Positions 18,660-29,062 of a stretch of 64,000 bases of DNA are shown one piece after another. Numbering within the stretch: position 1 is the stretch's first letter; the number at the start of each line of letters is the position of its first letter. Both the position numbers and the translations under genes were made by a program. Below the pieces are notes generated by a model, which saw nothing but the letters and a program-made list of their open reading frames with translations, was not told the DNA's origin and did no database searches. The stretch covers positions 601,475 to 665,474 of the forward strand of contig CANMCO010000001.1 of the NCBI GenBank assembly GCA_947496355.1, read 5' to 3'. The DNA comes from an uncultured Aquimarina sp. (lineage in GTDB: Bacteria; Bacteroidota; Bacteroidia; Flavobacteriales; Flavobacteriaceae).

Positions 18660-21437
18660 ATGAAAACAATTACACTTGTTTTAATGCTTTTTGTTGGCGC
18701 TATCGGTGTTTCACAAAATGTTATTAATGGTAGGGTTATTGATGGTTTTGATGAACCGATCCCTGGCGTTAGTGTTACAGTAAAAGGAACTGAGGTTTCA
18801 ACAATTTCTGATTTTGATGGAAATTTTTCTTTAACAACAGATAAAGATTTCCCATTAACTTTAGAAGCAACTAGTATTGGTTTTGATCCTACTACATTTG
18901 TAGTAACTTCAGAAACAAAAGATGTTACAATCGTTTTAGCGGATATTACATTCTTAGACGAATTGGTAATTTCAGCTTCGAGAGCCCCTGAACGTTTATT
19001 CGAATCTCCGGTAAGTATTGAACGTTTCGGTATCAAGCAAATTAAAAATACTACAGCGGCAGATTTTTATGGCGGTCTTGAAGGTATAAAAGGTGTTGAT
19101 ATCAATACCAATAGTTTAGCTCTTAAATCTATTAATACCAGAGGTTTTGCAACGTTTACGAATACACGTTTCGTTCAACTGGTTGATGGTATGGATAATA
19201 CGGCTCCAGCACTGAACTTCGTTTTAGGTAACCTTGTTGGTATGAGTGAACTTGATGTGAATAGTGTCGAGCTTCTACCAGGAGCATCTTCTGCATTATA
19301 TGGTGCGAATGCTTTTAACGGTATTTTATTTATGACAAGTAAAAATCCTTTTGATCACCAAGGGATTAGTGCATATTCAAAAGGAGGAATTACTTCTCAA
19401 GAAGCAGCTGGAGATAACGAATTTTATGACGTAGGTATTAGAATGGCACATGCTTTCTCTGATAAATTTGCGGCAAAAGCAACATTCTCATTTTTAAAAG
19501 GTACAGACTGGTTGGCTGCAGATAAAAGAGATTTGGATAATCCCGGTGCTACTAGAGAAAATAATGTAGGTTATGATGGTTTAAATGTATATGGTGATGA
19601 AGCTAAAGGATCTTTAAGAGGTCTAGCGGCTCAAAACCCAGCTTTCAATCCAGCTTTATTACCATTATTACCTGATACTGTCGTAAGTAGAACAGGATAT
19701 GATGAGGCTGATCTTAATGATAATGATGTAGAGAGTTTAAAATTTGACACATCAGTACATTATAAACCATTTGCTGATGATTTTGAAATTATCTATGCAG
19801 GGAAAATTGGTAGAGGAACGACAGTAACTCAGGATGCCAATAGAACTTTATTAAGAAACTTTTTCTTGCAACAACATAAATTAGAACTTAAAAATGATAA
19901 TTTCTTTGTAAGAGGTTATCTTACTGCAGAAGATGCTGGAGATTCTTATGATATTAGGTTTACAGGACTTAATATTAACAACGCTTGGAAAGATGATTCA
20001 CAATGGTTTGCAGAATATATAGGAACTTACTTAACACCTTTCTTAACAGATCCTACATTAGATCCCAATGACCCTGCTGCACAGGCTGCTGCACATGCTG
20101 CCGCGAGACAAGTTGCAGATACTGGGCGCCTAATCCCAGGAACTCCAGAATTTGAACAAGCTTTTAATCAAGTGACTAGTGATCCAGATTTAGATAGAGG
20201 ATCTAAGTTCATTGAGAAATCTTCTTTTAGACATGCAGACGCAAACTATAACTTCAGTCATATCACAAGTGATTTTGCGGATATTCAGATTGGTGGATCG
20301 TTTAGAGAATATAAGTTAAATTCTGAAGGTACTGTATTTACAGATATAGATGGCCCAATCAAATATTCAGAATATGGTGTGTATACTCAATTACAAAGAA
20401 AGTTCTTAGATGAGCGATTAAAATTAACGGGATCAGTTCGTTATGATAAATCTCAATTGTTTGATGGCAATTTCTCTCCTAGATTCTCTGTTAGTTATAC
20501 ATTTGGTGCTAATAAGACACGTAACTTACGTGCGTCAGTACAAACTGGTTTCAGAAACCCAACGACACAGGATTTATTCATTGGTTTAGATATCGGGCGA
20601 ACGCTTTTAGTAGGTTCTGCTGAGGAAAACTTGGATAGATATACAGTGCAAGATGATTTCAACAACGTATATACGGCCAGAGATGCATATGAGAATTCAT
20701 ACTCTGCAAGTTCGGTTCAACGATTTGCAGAAACCTTAAATCCTGCAGATTTAGAGGTTGCAAATATTGATATTGTAAAACCAGAAAAGATTACTGCCTA
20801 TGAACTAGGATATAGAGCTCAGTTTGGTAGTTTTATTTTTGATGGTAGTGTATATTATAACCAATACCAGGACTTTATTGCAAATGAAAATGTAGTTGTT
20901 CCGGGACAAGGTGTAGTAAACGGTACTGCGGCAGAACAGTTATTAGCTGTACAATCTCTTGCTAGTGCAGGAACAAGAAGAACATTTACAGCTTCTACCA
21001 ACTCTGATGTAGATATCAGCTCATATGGTGCTGTTGCTGGATTTACTTACAAGCTAAGCGGTTTTGATCTTGGACTAAATTATACATATGCAAAGCAAGA
21101 TTTTGATCAAGAAAGTGAGCCAGATTTCTCTAGTAACTTTAACACTCCAGAACACAAAGTGAAAGCTTCTGTTGGTAACGATGACTTGTTTAAAAACTTC
21201 GGTTTTAACACAGATTTCATTTGGAGTGATGAGTATTTATGGCAATCTGATTTTGGTAATGGAGATATTCCTTCTTATACCATACTTAACGCTCAGATTA
21301 ACTATAGAATCCCTTCTCTTAAAGCTAAATTAAAGATCGGAGCTAATAATATAATAGGTGATGAATACTTTACCGCTGTTGGTTCAGGATTTATTGGTAG
21401 CCAATATTATGTAGGATTAATTTTAAATAACTTATAA
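18660..21437 (+). CDS. TonB-dependent outer-membrane receptor (paralogue 1)
   Basis: 925 residues: signal peptide (1-19, ending VSQ), a CarboxypepD_reg-like beta-sandwich (about 22-100: INGRVIDGFDEPIPGVSVTVKGT), plug domain (about 105-235: SINTRGFATF, LPGASSALYGANAFNGILF), then a 22-strand-type barrel to the C-terminus. It imports a large ligand through the outer membrane using TonB energy; the ligand is unknown. A second receptor of the same subfamily follows directly, then an SGNH lipoprotein. No SusD-like gene is present, so it is not a classic glycan utilisation locus. Confidence 0.93.
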   Translation: MKTITLVLMLFVGAIGVSQNVINGRVIDGFDEPIPGVSVTVKGTEVSTISDFDGNFSLTTDKDFPLTLEATSIGFDPTTFVVTSETKDVTIVLADITFLDELVISASRAPERLFESPVSIERFGIKQIKNTTAADFYGGLEGIKGVDINTNSLALKSINTRGFATFTNTRFVQLVDGMDNTAPALNFVLGNLVGMSELDVNSVELLPGASSALYGANAFNGILFMTSKNPFDHQGISAYSKGGITSQEAAGDNEFYDVGIRMAHAFSDKFAAKATFSFLKGTDWLAADKRDLDNPGATRENNVGYDGLNVYGDEAKGSLRGLAAQNPAFNPALLPLLPDTVVSRTGYDEADLNDNDVESLKFDTSVHYKPFADDFEIIYAGKIGRGTTVTQDANRTLLRNFFLQQHKLELKNDNFFVRGYLTAEDAGDSYDIRFTGLNINNAWKDDSQWFAEYIGTYLTPFLTDPTLDPNDPAAQAAAHAAARQVADTGRLIPGTPEFEQAFNQVTSDPDLDRGSKFIEKSSFRHADANYNFSHITSDFADIQIGGSFREYKLNSEGTVFTDIDGPIKYSEYGVYTQLQRKFLDERLKLTGSVRYDKSQLFDGNFSPRFSVSYTFGANKTRNLRASVQTGFRNPTTQDLFIGLDIGRTLLVGSAEENLDRYTVQDDFNNVYTARDAYENSYSASSVQRFAETLNPADLEVANIDIVKPEKITAYELGYRAQFGSFIFDGSVYYNQYQDFIANENVVVPGQGVVNGTAAEQLLAVQSLASAGTRRTFTASTNSDVDISSYGAVAGFTYKLSGFDLGLNYTYAKQDFDQESEPDFSSNFNTPEHKVKASVGNDDLFKNFGFNTDFIWSDEYLWQSDFGNGDIPSYTILNAQINYRIPSLKAKLKIGANNIIGDEYFTAVGSGFIGSQYYVGLILNNL

Positions 21438-21467
21438 GGAGTAAATAAACTTCTAACAAATTTTATA

Positions 21468-21501
21468 AACCTGTCTGATTTTTTTCGGACAGGTTTTTTT
21501 G
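21468..21501 (+). terminator. terminator between the two TonB receptors
   Basis: Stem AAACCTGTC / GACAGGTTT followed by T7. It suggests the second receptor can be expressed separately. Confidence 0.85.
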
Positions 21502-21658
21502 TGAACTTGCCCATGTCTCATGATACACGGGGAAAAACAAATTATTAATACTGTTGATTAAAAGTGTTTTTGCGGTTAAATAAACAATGCTTTAACAGAT
21601 TTATTAAATAAATCATAAAAAAACGTATATTGTTGTCATAACTATAAAATTCAGGGGC

Positions 21659-24427
21659 ATGAGAACAATTACTTTAGTAATGATGCTGATGGTGGGTATT
21701 ATTACTACTGCGCAAACAACAATTAAAGGAAAGGTTGTTGATGACAACAACCAACCTATTCCTGGGGCCAATGTTAAACTACAAGGATCGGCCGTAGGTA
21801 CAGTAACAGATTTTGACGGGCTTTTCTCGTTAACGGTTGAACAATCACCTCCTTTTACTATAACAGTAAGTAGTGTAGGTTTTGAAGCGAGTTCAACATC
21901 GATTTCTTCACAAACTTCAGATCTTACAATTACACTTAAGGAAGGGACAGAACTAGATGAAGTTATTATTTCGGCATCTAGAACTCCAGAACGGATATTT
22001 GAGTCTCCGGTGAGTGTTGAGCGTTTTGGTATTAAAGAAATCAAAAATACTCCAGCACCAGATTTCTACGACGGGTTAGAATCCTTAAAGGGAGTAGACA
22101 TCAACACCAATAGTTTAACATTTAAATCAATTAATACAAGAGGGTTTGCTTCATTTGCTAACACTCGTTTTGTTCAGTTGGTCGATGGAATGGATAATAC
22201 GGCACCAGCGCTAAACTTCGTTCTCGGTAATTTAATTGGGATGAACGAAATAGATGTAAACAGTGTAGAATTGTTACCAGGTGCTTCTTCGGCCTTGTAT
22301 GGTGCAAATGCATTTAACGGAATTCTTTTTATGACCAGTAAAAATCCATTTGATCATCAAGGGATTAGTGGATATTTTAAAGGAGGTATGACCTCACAAG
22401 ATGCTGCTGGTGATAATGAATATTATGATTATGGTGTTCGTATTGCACATGCATTTTCAGACAAATTTGCCGCCAAAGCAAATTTTGCATACCTAAGGGG
22501 TACCGACTGGTTTGCAACTAGTACCACAAATGTTTTAAATCCAAATACTGATAGGACAGATCCTAATTATGACGGATTAAATGTATACGGAGATGAGGTA
22601 AGTACTAATATTAGAGGTGTAGGTGAAATTTTGGTAGATAGAGGGCTGTTGCCTGCAGGAGCAGAAAACCTGTTGCCCAATGAAAATGTAAGCCGAACAG
22701 GATATCTGGAAAGTGATCTTAATGATTATCCGGCAGAGAGTATAAAATTTGATGCTGCACTTCATTATAGACCTTTTGCCAATGATTTTGAGATTATGTA
22801 TGTTGGTAAAGTAGGTAGAGGAACTACCATTTACCAAGGGGCGAATAGGTATTCAATTAGAAACTTCTTCTTGCAACAGCATAAATTAGAAGTTAAAAAC
22901 AACAATTTTTTTATTAGAGGATATATTACCGATGAATCTGCTGGAGATTCTTATGATACCCGATTTACAGGAATTAATATAAACAGGGCTTGGAAAGATG
23001 ATTCAACTTGGTTTGGAGAATACGCGGGAGCATTTGTGCAGGCTACCTTGGGAGGAGTTTTACCCGAACAAGCACATGCTATTGCAAGACAAACGGCAGA
23101 TATAGGGCGTTTACAGCCAAGAACTCCAGAATTTGATAATGCATTCAGAACAGTTATAAGTGACCCGGATCTTGCCACAGGTTCAAAGTTTCAGGATGCC
23201 TCACAATTACGACATGTTGACGTAAATTATAATTTTAGTCATATAACCTCCGATTTTGCTGATATTCAGGTAGGAGGATCATTTAGAGAATATAAATTGA
23301 ATTCTTTTGGAACCATTTTTACAGATTTTGATGGTCCAATTCGATATTCTGAGTATGGAGTGTATACACAAATACAAAAGAAATTTGCTGATGAAAGAGC
23401 AAAAGTTACTGCGTCAATGCGCTACGATAAATCAGAATTATTTGATGGTAATATCTCTCCTAGACTTTCTATTGGATATACCCTAGGAGAAGAAAGAAAT
23501 CATAATATTCGTGCTTCGGTACAAACTGGATTTAGAAATCCAACGACTCAAGACCTTTATATTGGGTTAGATGTTGGTAGAGCAATTCTTGTAGGTTCTG
23601 CCGAGGATAATTTGGATCGCGATGTTAGGACTTTTTCTGGCACCGATATAAGCGGTGCTGGTCAGGCAATCTTAGGTTCTGACAGTGTGGATATTGTTGG
23701 TAGATCTGCCTATGAAAATTCATTTTCGGCAACCTCAGTACTTGAGGGTAATCCTGTAAGATCCACTGCCACCCCTGTAAAGCCTGAAAAAGTAACCGCC
23801 TTTGAAGTTGGGTATCGAGGAAAAGTGGATCGATTTATTATAGATGTAAGTGCCTACTATAATCAATACAAAGATTTTATTTCTACTCAAAATGTTATTA
23901 TTCCTTATTATGGTGAGGTAGGCGATGAAGCCTTGTCTCTTTTGGCATTGCGAAATGACGATTTTGAGGTGTATCAGGCATACACCAATTCTGATGTAGA
24001 TATACGATCTTTAGGAGTTACAGCAGGAGTAAATACCAAACTTCCGTTAGATTTTGATTTAGGAGTAAATTATACGTTTGCAGAACAGGATTTAGAAGAG
24101 GATAGAGACCCAGATTTCAGAACTGAGTTTAATACACCAAAACACAAAGTAAAAGCTACATTTGGACATGCCAACCTATTTAAGAACTTCGGGTTTAATA
24201 CAAGTTATCGTTGGAGTGATGATTATTTCTGGGAAGCTGCTTTTGGAAATGGCGATGTACCTTCATTCTCAGTATTTGATGCGCAAATCAATTATAAGAT
24301 TCCTTCATTAAAGACAATCTTGAAAGCGGGTGCAACCAATATTGGTGGTGACGAATATTTTACTGCTTTTGGAACTGGACTTATAGGGTCTCAATATTAT
24401 ATAAGTTTAACAATCAACAATTTGTGA
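21659..24427 (+). CDS. TonB-dependent outer-membrane receptor (paralogue 2)
   Basis: 922 residues with the same domain order as its upstream neighbour: signal peptide ending TTAQ, CarboxypepD_reg-like domain, plug, barrel. The plug is almost identical between the two (SINTRGFA, FVQLVDGMDNTAPALNFVL, ELLPGASSALYGANAFNG) while extracellular-loop regions differ in length and sequence (e.g. around residues 270-320 and 650-710). That pattern fits tandem duplication with divergence of ligand-facing loops. Its stop overlaps the GTG start of the SGNH gene. Confidence 0.92.
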   Translation: MRTITLVMMLMVGIITTAQTTIKGKVVDDNNQPIPGANVKLQGSAVGTVTDFDGLFSLTVEQSPPFTITVSSVGFEASSTSISSQTSDLTITLKEGTELDEVIISASRTPERIFESPVSVERFGIKEIKNTPAPDFYDGLESLKGVDINTNSLTFKSINTRGFASFANTRFVQLVDGMDNTAPALNFVLGNLIGMNEIDVNSVELLPGASSALYGANAFNGILFMTSKNPFDHQGISGYFKGGMTSQDAAGDNEYYDYGVRIAHAFSDKFAAKANFAYLRGTDWFATSTTNVLNPNTDRTDPNYDGLNVYGDEVSTNIRGVGEILVDRGLLPAGAENLLPNENVSRTGYLESDLNDYPAESIKFDAALHYRPFANDFEIMYVGKVGRGTTIYQGANRYSIRNFFLQQHKLEVKNNNFFIRGYITDESAGDSYDTRFTGININRAWKDDSTWFGEYAGAFVQATLGGVLPEQAHAIARQTADIGRLQPRTPEFDNAFRTVISDPDLATGSKFQDASQLRHVDVNYNFSHITSDFADIQVGGSFREYKLNSFGTIFTDFDGPIRYSEYGVYTQIQKKFADERAKVTASMRYDKSELFDGNISPRLSIGYTLGEERNHNIRASVQTGFRNPTTQDLYIGLDVGRAILVGSAEDNLDRDVRTFSGTDISGAGQAILGSDSVDIVGRSAYENSFSATSVLEGNPVRSTATPVKPEKVTAFEVGYRGKVDRFIIDVSAYYNQYKDFISTQNVIIPYYGEVGDEALSLLALRNDDFEVYQAYTNSDVDIRSLGVTAGVNTKLPLDFDLGVNYTFAEQDLEEDRDPDFRTEFNTPKHKVKATFGHANLFKNFGFNTSYRWSDDYFWEAAFGNGDVPSFSVFDAQINYKIPSLKTILKAGATNIGGDEYFTAFGTGLIGSQYYISLTINNL

Positions 24428-24447
24428 AAAAAATTAAAAAGTTACAG

Positions 24448-26034
24448 ATGAATACTCAATATAAATGGCTATTAGCCTTATTAATTCTTGGATTTGTCGC
24501 CTGTGAATCAGACGATGATGCTCCTGCAACAGAGCAAGAAGTAGTAATTACTGCCGGGGAAGCGGATTTTTCAAAATATGTTGCTTTAGGAAATTCTTTA
24601 ACCGCCGGTTTTACAGATGGAGCATTATTTATAGCTGCTCAAGAAAACTCGTTACCTAATATTTTGGCTCAGCAATTTGCTCTTGCCGGTGGAGGTACTT
24701 TTACACAACCTCTGATGAATGATAATATCGGTGGCGCAACGCTTGGCGGAAATGTTATTCTTAATCCAAGGTTTTATTTTTACAGTGACCCGGATCCAGC
24801 TCCACCTAGTTTGTCTGGTCCAAGATTATTAGGCACTACACCTACAGATAATGTTTTTGATATTCCTACTACAGAAATTTCTAGTACACTATCTGGGTCT
24901 TTCAATAACATGGGAATTCCTGGTGCTAAAAGCTTTCATTTATTAGCAAATGGTTATGGAAATATTGCAGGGTTAACTACGGTACCCGCAACAGCCAATC
25001 CTTATTTTGTTAGAATAGCATCTGATCCCATGGCTTCAGTGCTAGAAGATGCAATGGATCAGGAGCCTACATTTTTCTCACTTTGGATAGGTAATAATGA
25101 TGTATTGGGATATGCCTTATCAGGTGGTGATGGCAGCGATCCTATTACAGACGTAGCATTATTTACGCAAGCCTATAATGGATTGGTGACTACACTCACT
25201 TCAGGAAACGCAAAAGGAGTTGTGTTTAATATTCCAGATGTTACTTCAATAGCACATTTTACAACAGTTCCTTTTGCTCCATTAGACCCTTCAAATGCGG
25301 GTTTTGGGCCACTAATCCCAACTTTGAACACTCAATTTGCGGGCTTAAATTTAGTTTTTGCGGGCTTAGGAGTTCCTGAAAGAGCTATCGAATTTGCATT
25401 GGATGCAGCAAGCCCGGTCGTAATCAAGGATGAGTCTTTGATAGATCTTTCTGCTGAAATTACTGGAGCGCTTCAGGCCAATGGAGTGGACGCGGGAACA
25501 GCTGCGGTTACAGGGTTTTTGTATGGTCAGGCAAGACCTGCAAACGAAAATGATTTGTTGGTATTGCCAAGCTCTTCTATAATTGGTCAAGTAAATACTG
25601 ATGCTATTGCAACTTTAATGGGGTTAGGGTTACCACTAGAAGCAGCAGGGCAATTGGCAGTTAATGGGGTAACATATCCCTTAGAAGATAAATGGGTACT
25701 TATCCCTAGTGAACAAGCTGAAATCGCTACAGCGACTGCAGCATTTAATGCTGTCATAGATGCTGCTGTACAGCAACAGAGTTTGGCATTTGTAGATGCG
25801 AGTGGTCTTTTGGATCAAGTTTCTAACGGAGGATTACAATTTGATGAATTTTTAATACAAGGTGATTTAGTCTTTGGAGGGCTATTTTCGCTTGATGGGG
25901 TACACCCTACAGCTCGTGGATATGCTTTCTTGGCAAATGAGGCAGCTAAAGCTATCAATACTGCCTATGGTTCTAATTTACCAATGGTAAAAGCAGTGGA
26001 TTATCCAACATTTTATTCTCCAGCATTACAGTAA
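24448..26034 (+). CDS. SGNH/GDSL-hydrolase lipoprotein
   Basis: 528 residues from ATG 24448; an in-frame GTG at 24424 overlapping the receptor stop is the alternative. MNTQYKWLLALLILGFVAC is a lipoprotein signal with lipobox VAC. SGNH blocks are visible: block I FSKYVALGNSLTAGF (nucleophile Ser), block III WIGNNDVLG (Asn), block V LDGVHPTARGYAF (Asp-x-x-His). It is a probable surface esterase or lipase. Tight coupling to the TonB receptor implies that it processes the imported ligand, for example an acylated or ester-containing compound. Confidence 0.87.
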   Translation: MNTQYKWLLALLILGFVACESDDDAPATEQEVVITAGEADFSKYVALGNSLTAGFTDGALFIAAQENSLPNILAQQFALAGGGTFTQPLMNDNIGGATLGGNVILNPRFYFYSDPDPAPPSLSGPRLLGTTPTDNVFDIPTTEISSTLSGSFNNMGIPGAKSFHLLANGYGNIAGLTTVPATANPYFVRIASDPMASVLEDAMDQEPTFFSLWIGNNDVLGYALSGGDGSDPITDVALFTQAYNGLVTTLTSGNAKGVVFNIPDVTSIAHFTTVPFAPLDPSNAGFGPLIPTLNTQFAGLNLVFAGLGVPERAIEFALDAASPVVIKDESLIDLSAEITGALQANGVDAGTAAVTGFLYGQARPANENDLLVLPSSSIIGQVNTDAIATLMGLGLPLEAAGQLAVNGVTYPLEDKWVLIPSEQAEIATATAAFNAVIDAAVQQQSLAFVDASGLLDQVSNGGLQFDEFLIQGDLVFGGLFSLDGVHPTARGYAFLANEAAKAINTAYGSNLPMVKAVDYPTFYSPALQ

Positions 26035-26060
26035 AGAATAAAAACAAAATGAATACACAC

Positions 26061-26091
26061 ACCGCTCGGGAATTACCGAGCGGTTTTTTTT
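26061..26091. terminator. bidirectional terminator
   Basis: Stem ACCGCTCGG / CCGAGCGGT with loop GAATTA and a following T8. It lies between the convergent SGNH and sterol desaturase genes and ends against the stop of the latter. Confidence 0.9.
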
Positions 26092-27364
26092 ATGCAATCT
26101 TACTGGCCGAATGACTTATATCTTTTCTTTCGATTAACTGAAAATAAAAAGATATCAAAAGAGAAATGATCATATATACCAGTACGATGTATGTTGCCCC
26201 ATTAAATATAGTGTCAATTCCAAACCAACCACTTTCCTGAATGATTAAATAAACCCCAAAGATTACTTTGATTACTTCAGCATATAGAGAAATAATATGT
26301 CGATCCATTAGTGATGTGTATGCAAATATTGAAATGGCGAGAAAAATAGAATAGTATATAATTTGAATAAAATCTAAGTCACCAAAACTTACCAACATGT
26401 AGTACATTAAAGTTAAAGTAGCAGTTAGTTGTAGCCATGACCATAGCTTCAATGCTAACGAACTTTCGGTTTTATATTTCTCTCTGTTATAAGGATCCGT
26501 TATTATTTGAATAGGATATTCCTCTTTTACATCATTTGGCCTCCATCCAGTAGGCATATACCATACTCTTATTTTGTCCCACCAGCTTTTTGTTCTCCAG
26601 GCATCTTTTAAAATTCCCCAGGCATGCATAAAATTTATCAAAAAGGGATTCCATGTGTTTACAGGTTTTTTTACGCCATATACTGCAGGTTTTTCTGGGA
26701 TTTCTTCCTGAAAGGTTCCGAAAAATTTATCCCAAAAAATAAAAATTTGAGAATAATTTCTGTCAAGATATTCGTCATTAATTGCATGATGTACTCTATG
26801 ATGAGAAGGAGTTACTATAATATGTTCCAAGAATCCCATTTTATGTACCAATTGGGTGTGATACCAGAATTGAGCAAATAGATGAATAGGAGCCACCAAT
26901 GCTACAACATGGGAAGGAATACCCAGTAACGCTAATGGGATGTATAGAAAGAAGTAGATCGAAATTATGGCCGAAACGCTTTGACGCAAAGCACATGCAA
27001 GGTTAAATTCTTCGCTACTATGATGTATAATATGTCTGTTCCAAAATAAATTTATGGTATGGTTAAAACGATGAGACCAATACCCCGCAAAGTCTAAACC
27101 AATAAATGTCAATATATAAACCAAAATAGATGATTTGATTTCAATTAAAGCAATATGATCAACCATCCATTCATAACTAATAATAATAACCGCAAGGCCG
27201 GTTAAACTTCTTAATGTATCTGTTATCCCAGAACTCAGGCTGGAGATAGTATCCATAGCTTCGTTAACGGGCATTTTTTTCCATCTGCTCACAAGATACT
27301 CTGCCAGAATTAGAATTATAAACCCTGGGATAGCATAACTCAAAGCAGTTGCATATGTTTCCAT
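26090..27364 (-). CDS. sterol desaturase / fatty acid hydroxylase superfamily membrane protein
   Basis: 424 residues, about 8 transmembrane segments. The di-iron histidine clusters are complete: HRFNH, HHSSEEFN and HRVHH, in the usual order within the N-terminal ~230 residues. An additional helical membrane region follows. Members hydroxylate or desaturate lipids using O2. It is divergent from a TetR-regulated operon with a 230-bp shared intergenic region, so it may be part of that regulon. Confidence 0.88.
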   Translation of the reverse strand: METYATALSYAIPGFIILILAEYLVSRWKKMPVNEAMDTISSLSSGITDTLRSLTGLAVIIISYEWMVDHIALIEIKSSILVYILTFIGLDFAGYWSHRFNHTINLFWNRHIIHHSSEEFNLACALRQSVSAIISIYFFLYIPLALLGIPSHVVALVAPIHLFAQFWYHTQLVHKMGFLEHIIVTPSHHRVHHAINDEYLDRNYSQIFIFWDKFFGTFQEEIPEKPAVYGVKKPVNTWNPFLINFMHAWGILKDAWRTKSWWDKIRVWYMPTGWRPNDVKEEYPIQIITDPYNREKYKTESSLALKLWSWLQLTATLTLMYYMLVSFGDLDFIQIIYYSIFLAISIFAYTSLMDRHIISLYAEVIKVIFGVYLIIQESGWFGIDTIFNGATYIVLVYMIISLLISFYFQLIERKDISHSASKIA

Positions 27365-27536
27365 AGTATTGATTATTAAATAATAACATTTTATTTGTAG
27401 GAAAGTTATGATTTATTGAAGTTAAAATCAAATAATTAGTGAGTTTGCGTAAAGCAGAATACAAAAAATAGCATTTTGTTAGTAGGGCGATTGTGATGTA
27501 CTAAAAGTGATATCTTCAAGCAGTGAAAAATATAAA

Positions 27537-27586
27537 TTAGTATAAAAATACTAAATTATACTTAAAATTAGTATGTTTGTACTAAT
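27537..27586 (+). promoter_or_regulatory. two tandem TetR-type operators overlapping the tetR promoter
   Basis: Two identical-arm palindromes TTAGTA-N6-TACTAA at 27537-27554 and 27568-27585 (start-to-start 31 bp, about three helical turns). The second contains the -7 box TATGTTTG (27572-27579) and extends to ATTAGTA-N6-TACTAAT. The layout predicts autorepression by the adjacent TetR-family protein. Confidence 0.8.
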
Positions 27587-27594
27587 CCATAAAA

Positions 27595-28221
27595 ATGATA
27601 GACACAAAATTAGAAATTATTAGAAGTTCGGTTGCTCTTTTTAATAAAAAGGGATTCTTTAATGTAAGTATTAAAGACATTGCCGATTCTATGGGGATAA
27701 GTCCAGGAAATTTTACTTATCATTTTAAAAGAAAAGAACATTTGCTATCAGCTATCCAAGAAGAAATTCTAAATAGCTCGGTGGATATTATGCCAAAAGG
27801 TCAATATATCACTCTGGCTCATTTTGAAGAAATGTTCAAGAAGTTTTATGTTATTCAACAACAATACAGTTTCTTTTTTCTGGATATAAATTACCTGATA
27901 GCAGAATATCCAAAAATCATGAATGGTTATAAAAAAGCTACCAAAAATAGATTTGTTGATGCCAGAAAATTGGTAAATCATTTCATATCATCTGATAGGT
28001 TGGTTAATGAAAGTAATAGGGTAAATTATGATATTATAATCCATAACCTATGGATGGTGAGCACATTTTGGAGTGCGAGTACTTTACTGATCGATAAACA
28101 TAGTAATTCGCCAATCGACGCGTTATGGGAAATCCTATCCCCTTACCTAACCCCAAAAGGATATGATGAATATCAAGAAATTGTCCAATTCAACAAAACC
28201 AAAATAGACACTAATTTTTAA
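27595..28221 (+). CDS. TetR/AcrR-family transcriptional regulator
   Basis: 208 residues. An N-terminal HTH (about 5-50: IIRSSVALFNKKGFFNVSIKDIA, MGISPGNFTYHFKRKEHLL) of TetR type; the C-terminal ligand and dimer domain is not assigned. It starts 9 nt after the second palindromic operator. It is the first gene of an operon with a class II aldolase and a BASS transporter, so its effector is probably the transported or cleaved metabolite. Confidence 0.9.
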   Translation: MIDTKLEIIRSSVALFNKKGFFNVSIKDIADSMGISPGNFTYHFKRKEHLLSAIQEEILNSSVDIMPKGQYITLAHFEEMFKKFYVIQQQYSFFFLDINYLIAEYPKIMNGYKKATKNRFVDARKLVNHFISSDRLVNESNRVNYDIIIHNLWMVSTFWSASTLLIDKHSNSPIDALWEILSPYLTPKGYDEYQEIVQFNKTKIDTNF

Positions 28222-28231
28222 AAATATAATT

Positions 28232-29023
28232 ATGGCAGTACCCAATCCTCCCCTAGAGATGTTCCCTGCAAATATTCCTTTACCTCCAAAATTTAGTGAT
28301 GTAAAACTAGAAAGGGAATATCTAAAAAAGAAGCTTACAGGCGCTTTTAGAATATTTGGTAAATTTGGTTTTTCTGAAGGCGTAGCTGGACATATAACAG
28401 TTCGTGATCCAGAAGATAAAGATCACTTTTGGGTAAATCCTTTTGGACTATCATTTAATTTAATCAACCCATCAGACTTATTACTGGTTGATCATGATGG
28501 TAATGTGGTTGAAGGAAAACTTCCTCTTAATAGAGCGGCTTTTGCAATTCACTCTCAGATACATGCAGCAAGGCCCGATGTAGTAGCAGCTGCTCATGCC
28601 CATTCTGTATATGGTAAGACGTTTTCAGCTTTGGGAAAAAAACTTGATCCAATTACACAAGATGCCTGTGCATTTTATAAAGATCATGCACTATTTAATG
28701 ACTATTCTGGAATTGTAAATGAGCTTGAAGAAGGCAAAAGAATCGCTAAAGCACTAGATGATAATAAAGCAGCAATACTACAAAATCATGGCTTGATTAC
28801 TGTTGGACACTCAATAGATGAGGCTGCATGGTGGTTTATAACCATGGAAAGAAGCTGTCAGGCACAATTGTTAGCTATGCAAACAGGAGAGAAGTTAATT
28901 GAAATTGATCATGAGACAGCAATGAAAACTCGTGCAGAACTTGGCTTTCCATTAGCCGGATATTTTCAGTTTCAACCTATGTGGCAAGACATAAGTGCAA
29001 CTTTGAATTCTATCAGAGTTTAA
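28232..29023 (+). CDS. class II aldolase/adducin-family protein
   Basis: 263 residues. The metal site is visible: AAAHAHSVYG (two His) and QNHGLITVG (third His), with the N-terminal FSEGVAGHITVR substrate loop. Members are zinc-dependent aldolases, epimerases or decarboxylases acting on sugar phosphates or keto acids; the substrate cannot be told. It lies 10 nt after the tetR gene and before the BASS transporter. Confidence 0.88.
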   Translation: MAVPNPPLEMFPANIPLPPKFSDVKLEREYLKKKLTGAFRIFGKFGFSEGVAGHITVRDPEDKDHFWVNPFGLSFNLINPSDLLLVDHDGNVVEGKLPLNRAAFAIHSQIHAARPDVVAAAHAHSVYGKTFSALGKKLDPITQDACAFYKDHALFNDYSGIVNELEEGKRIAKALDDNKAAILQNHGLITVGHSIDEAAWWFITMERSCQAQLLAMQTGEKLIEIDHETAMKTRAELGFPLAGYFQFQPMWQDISATLNSIRV

Positions 29024-29062
29024 TTAATTTTTGTCATAAACTGTAATAAAACATAAACTCAT

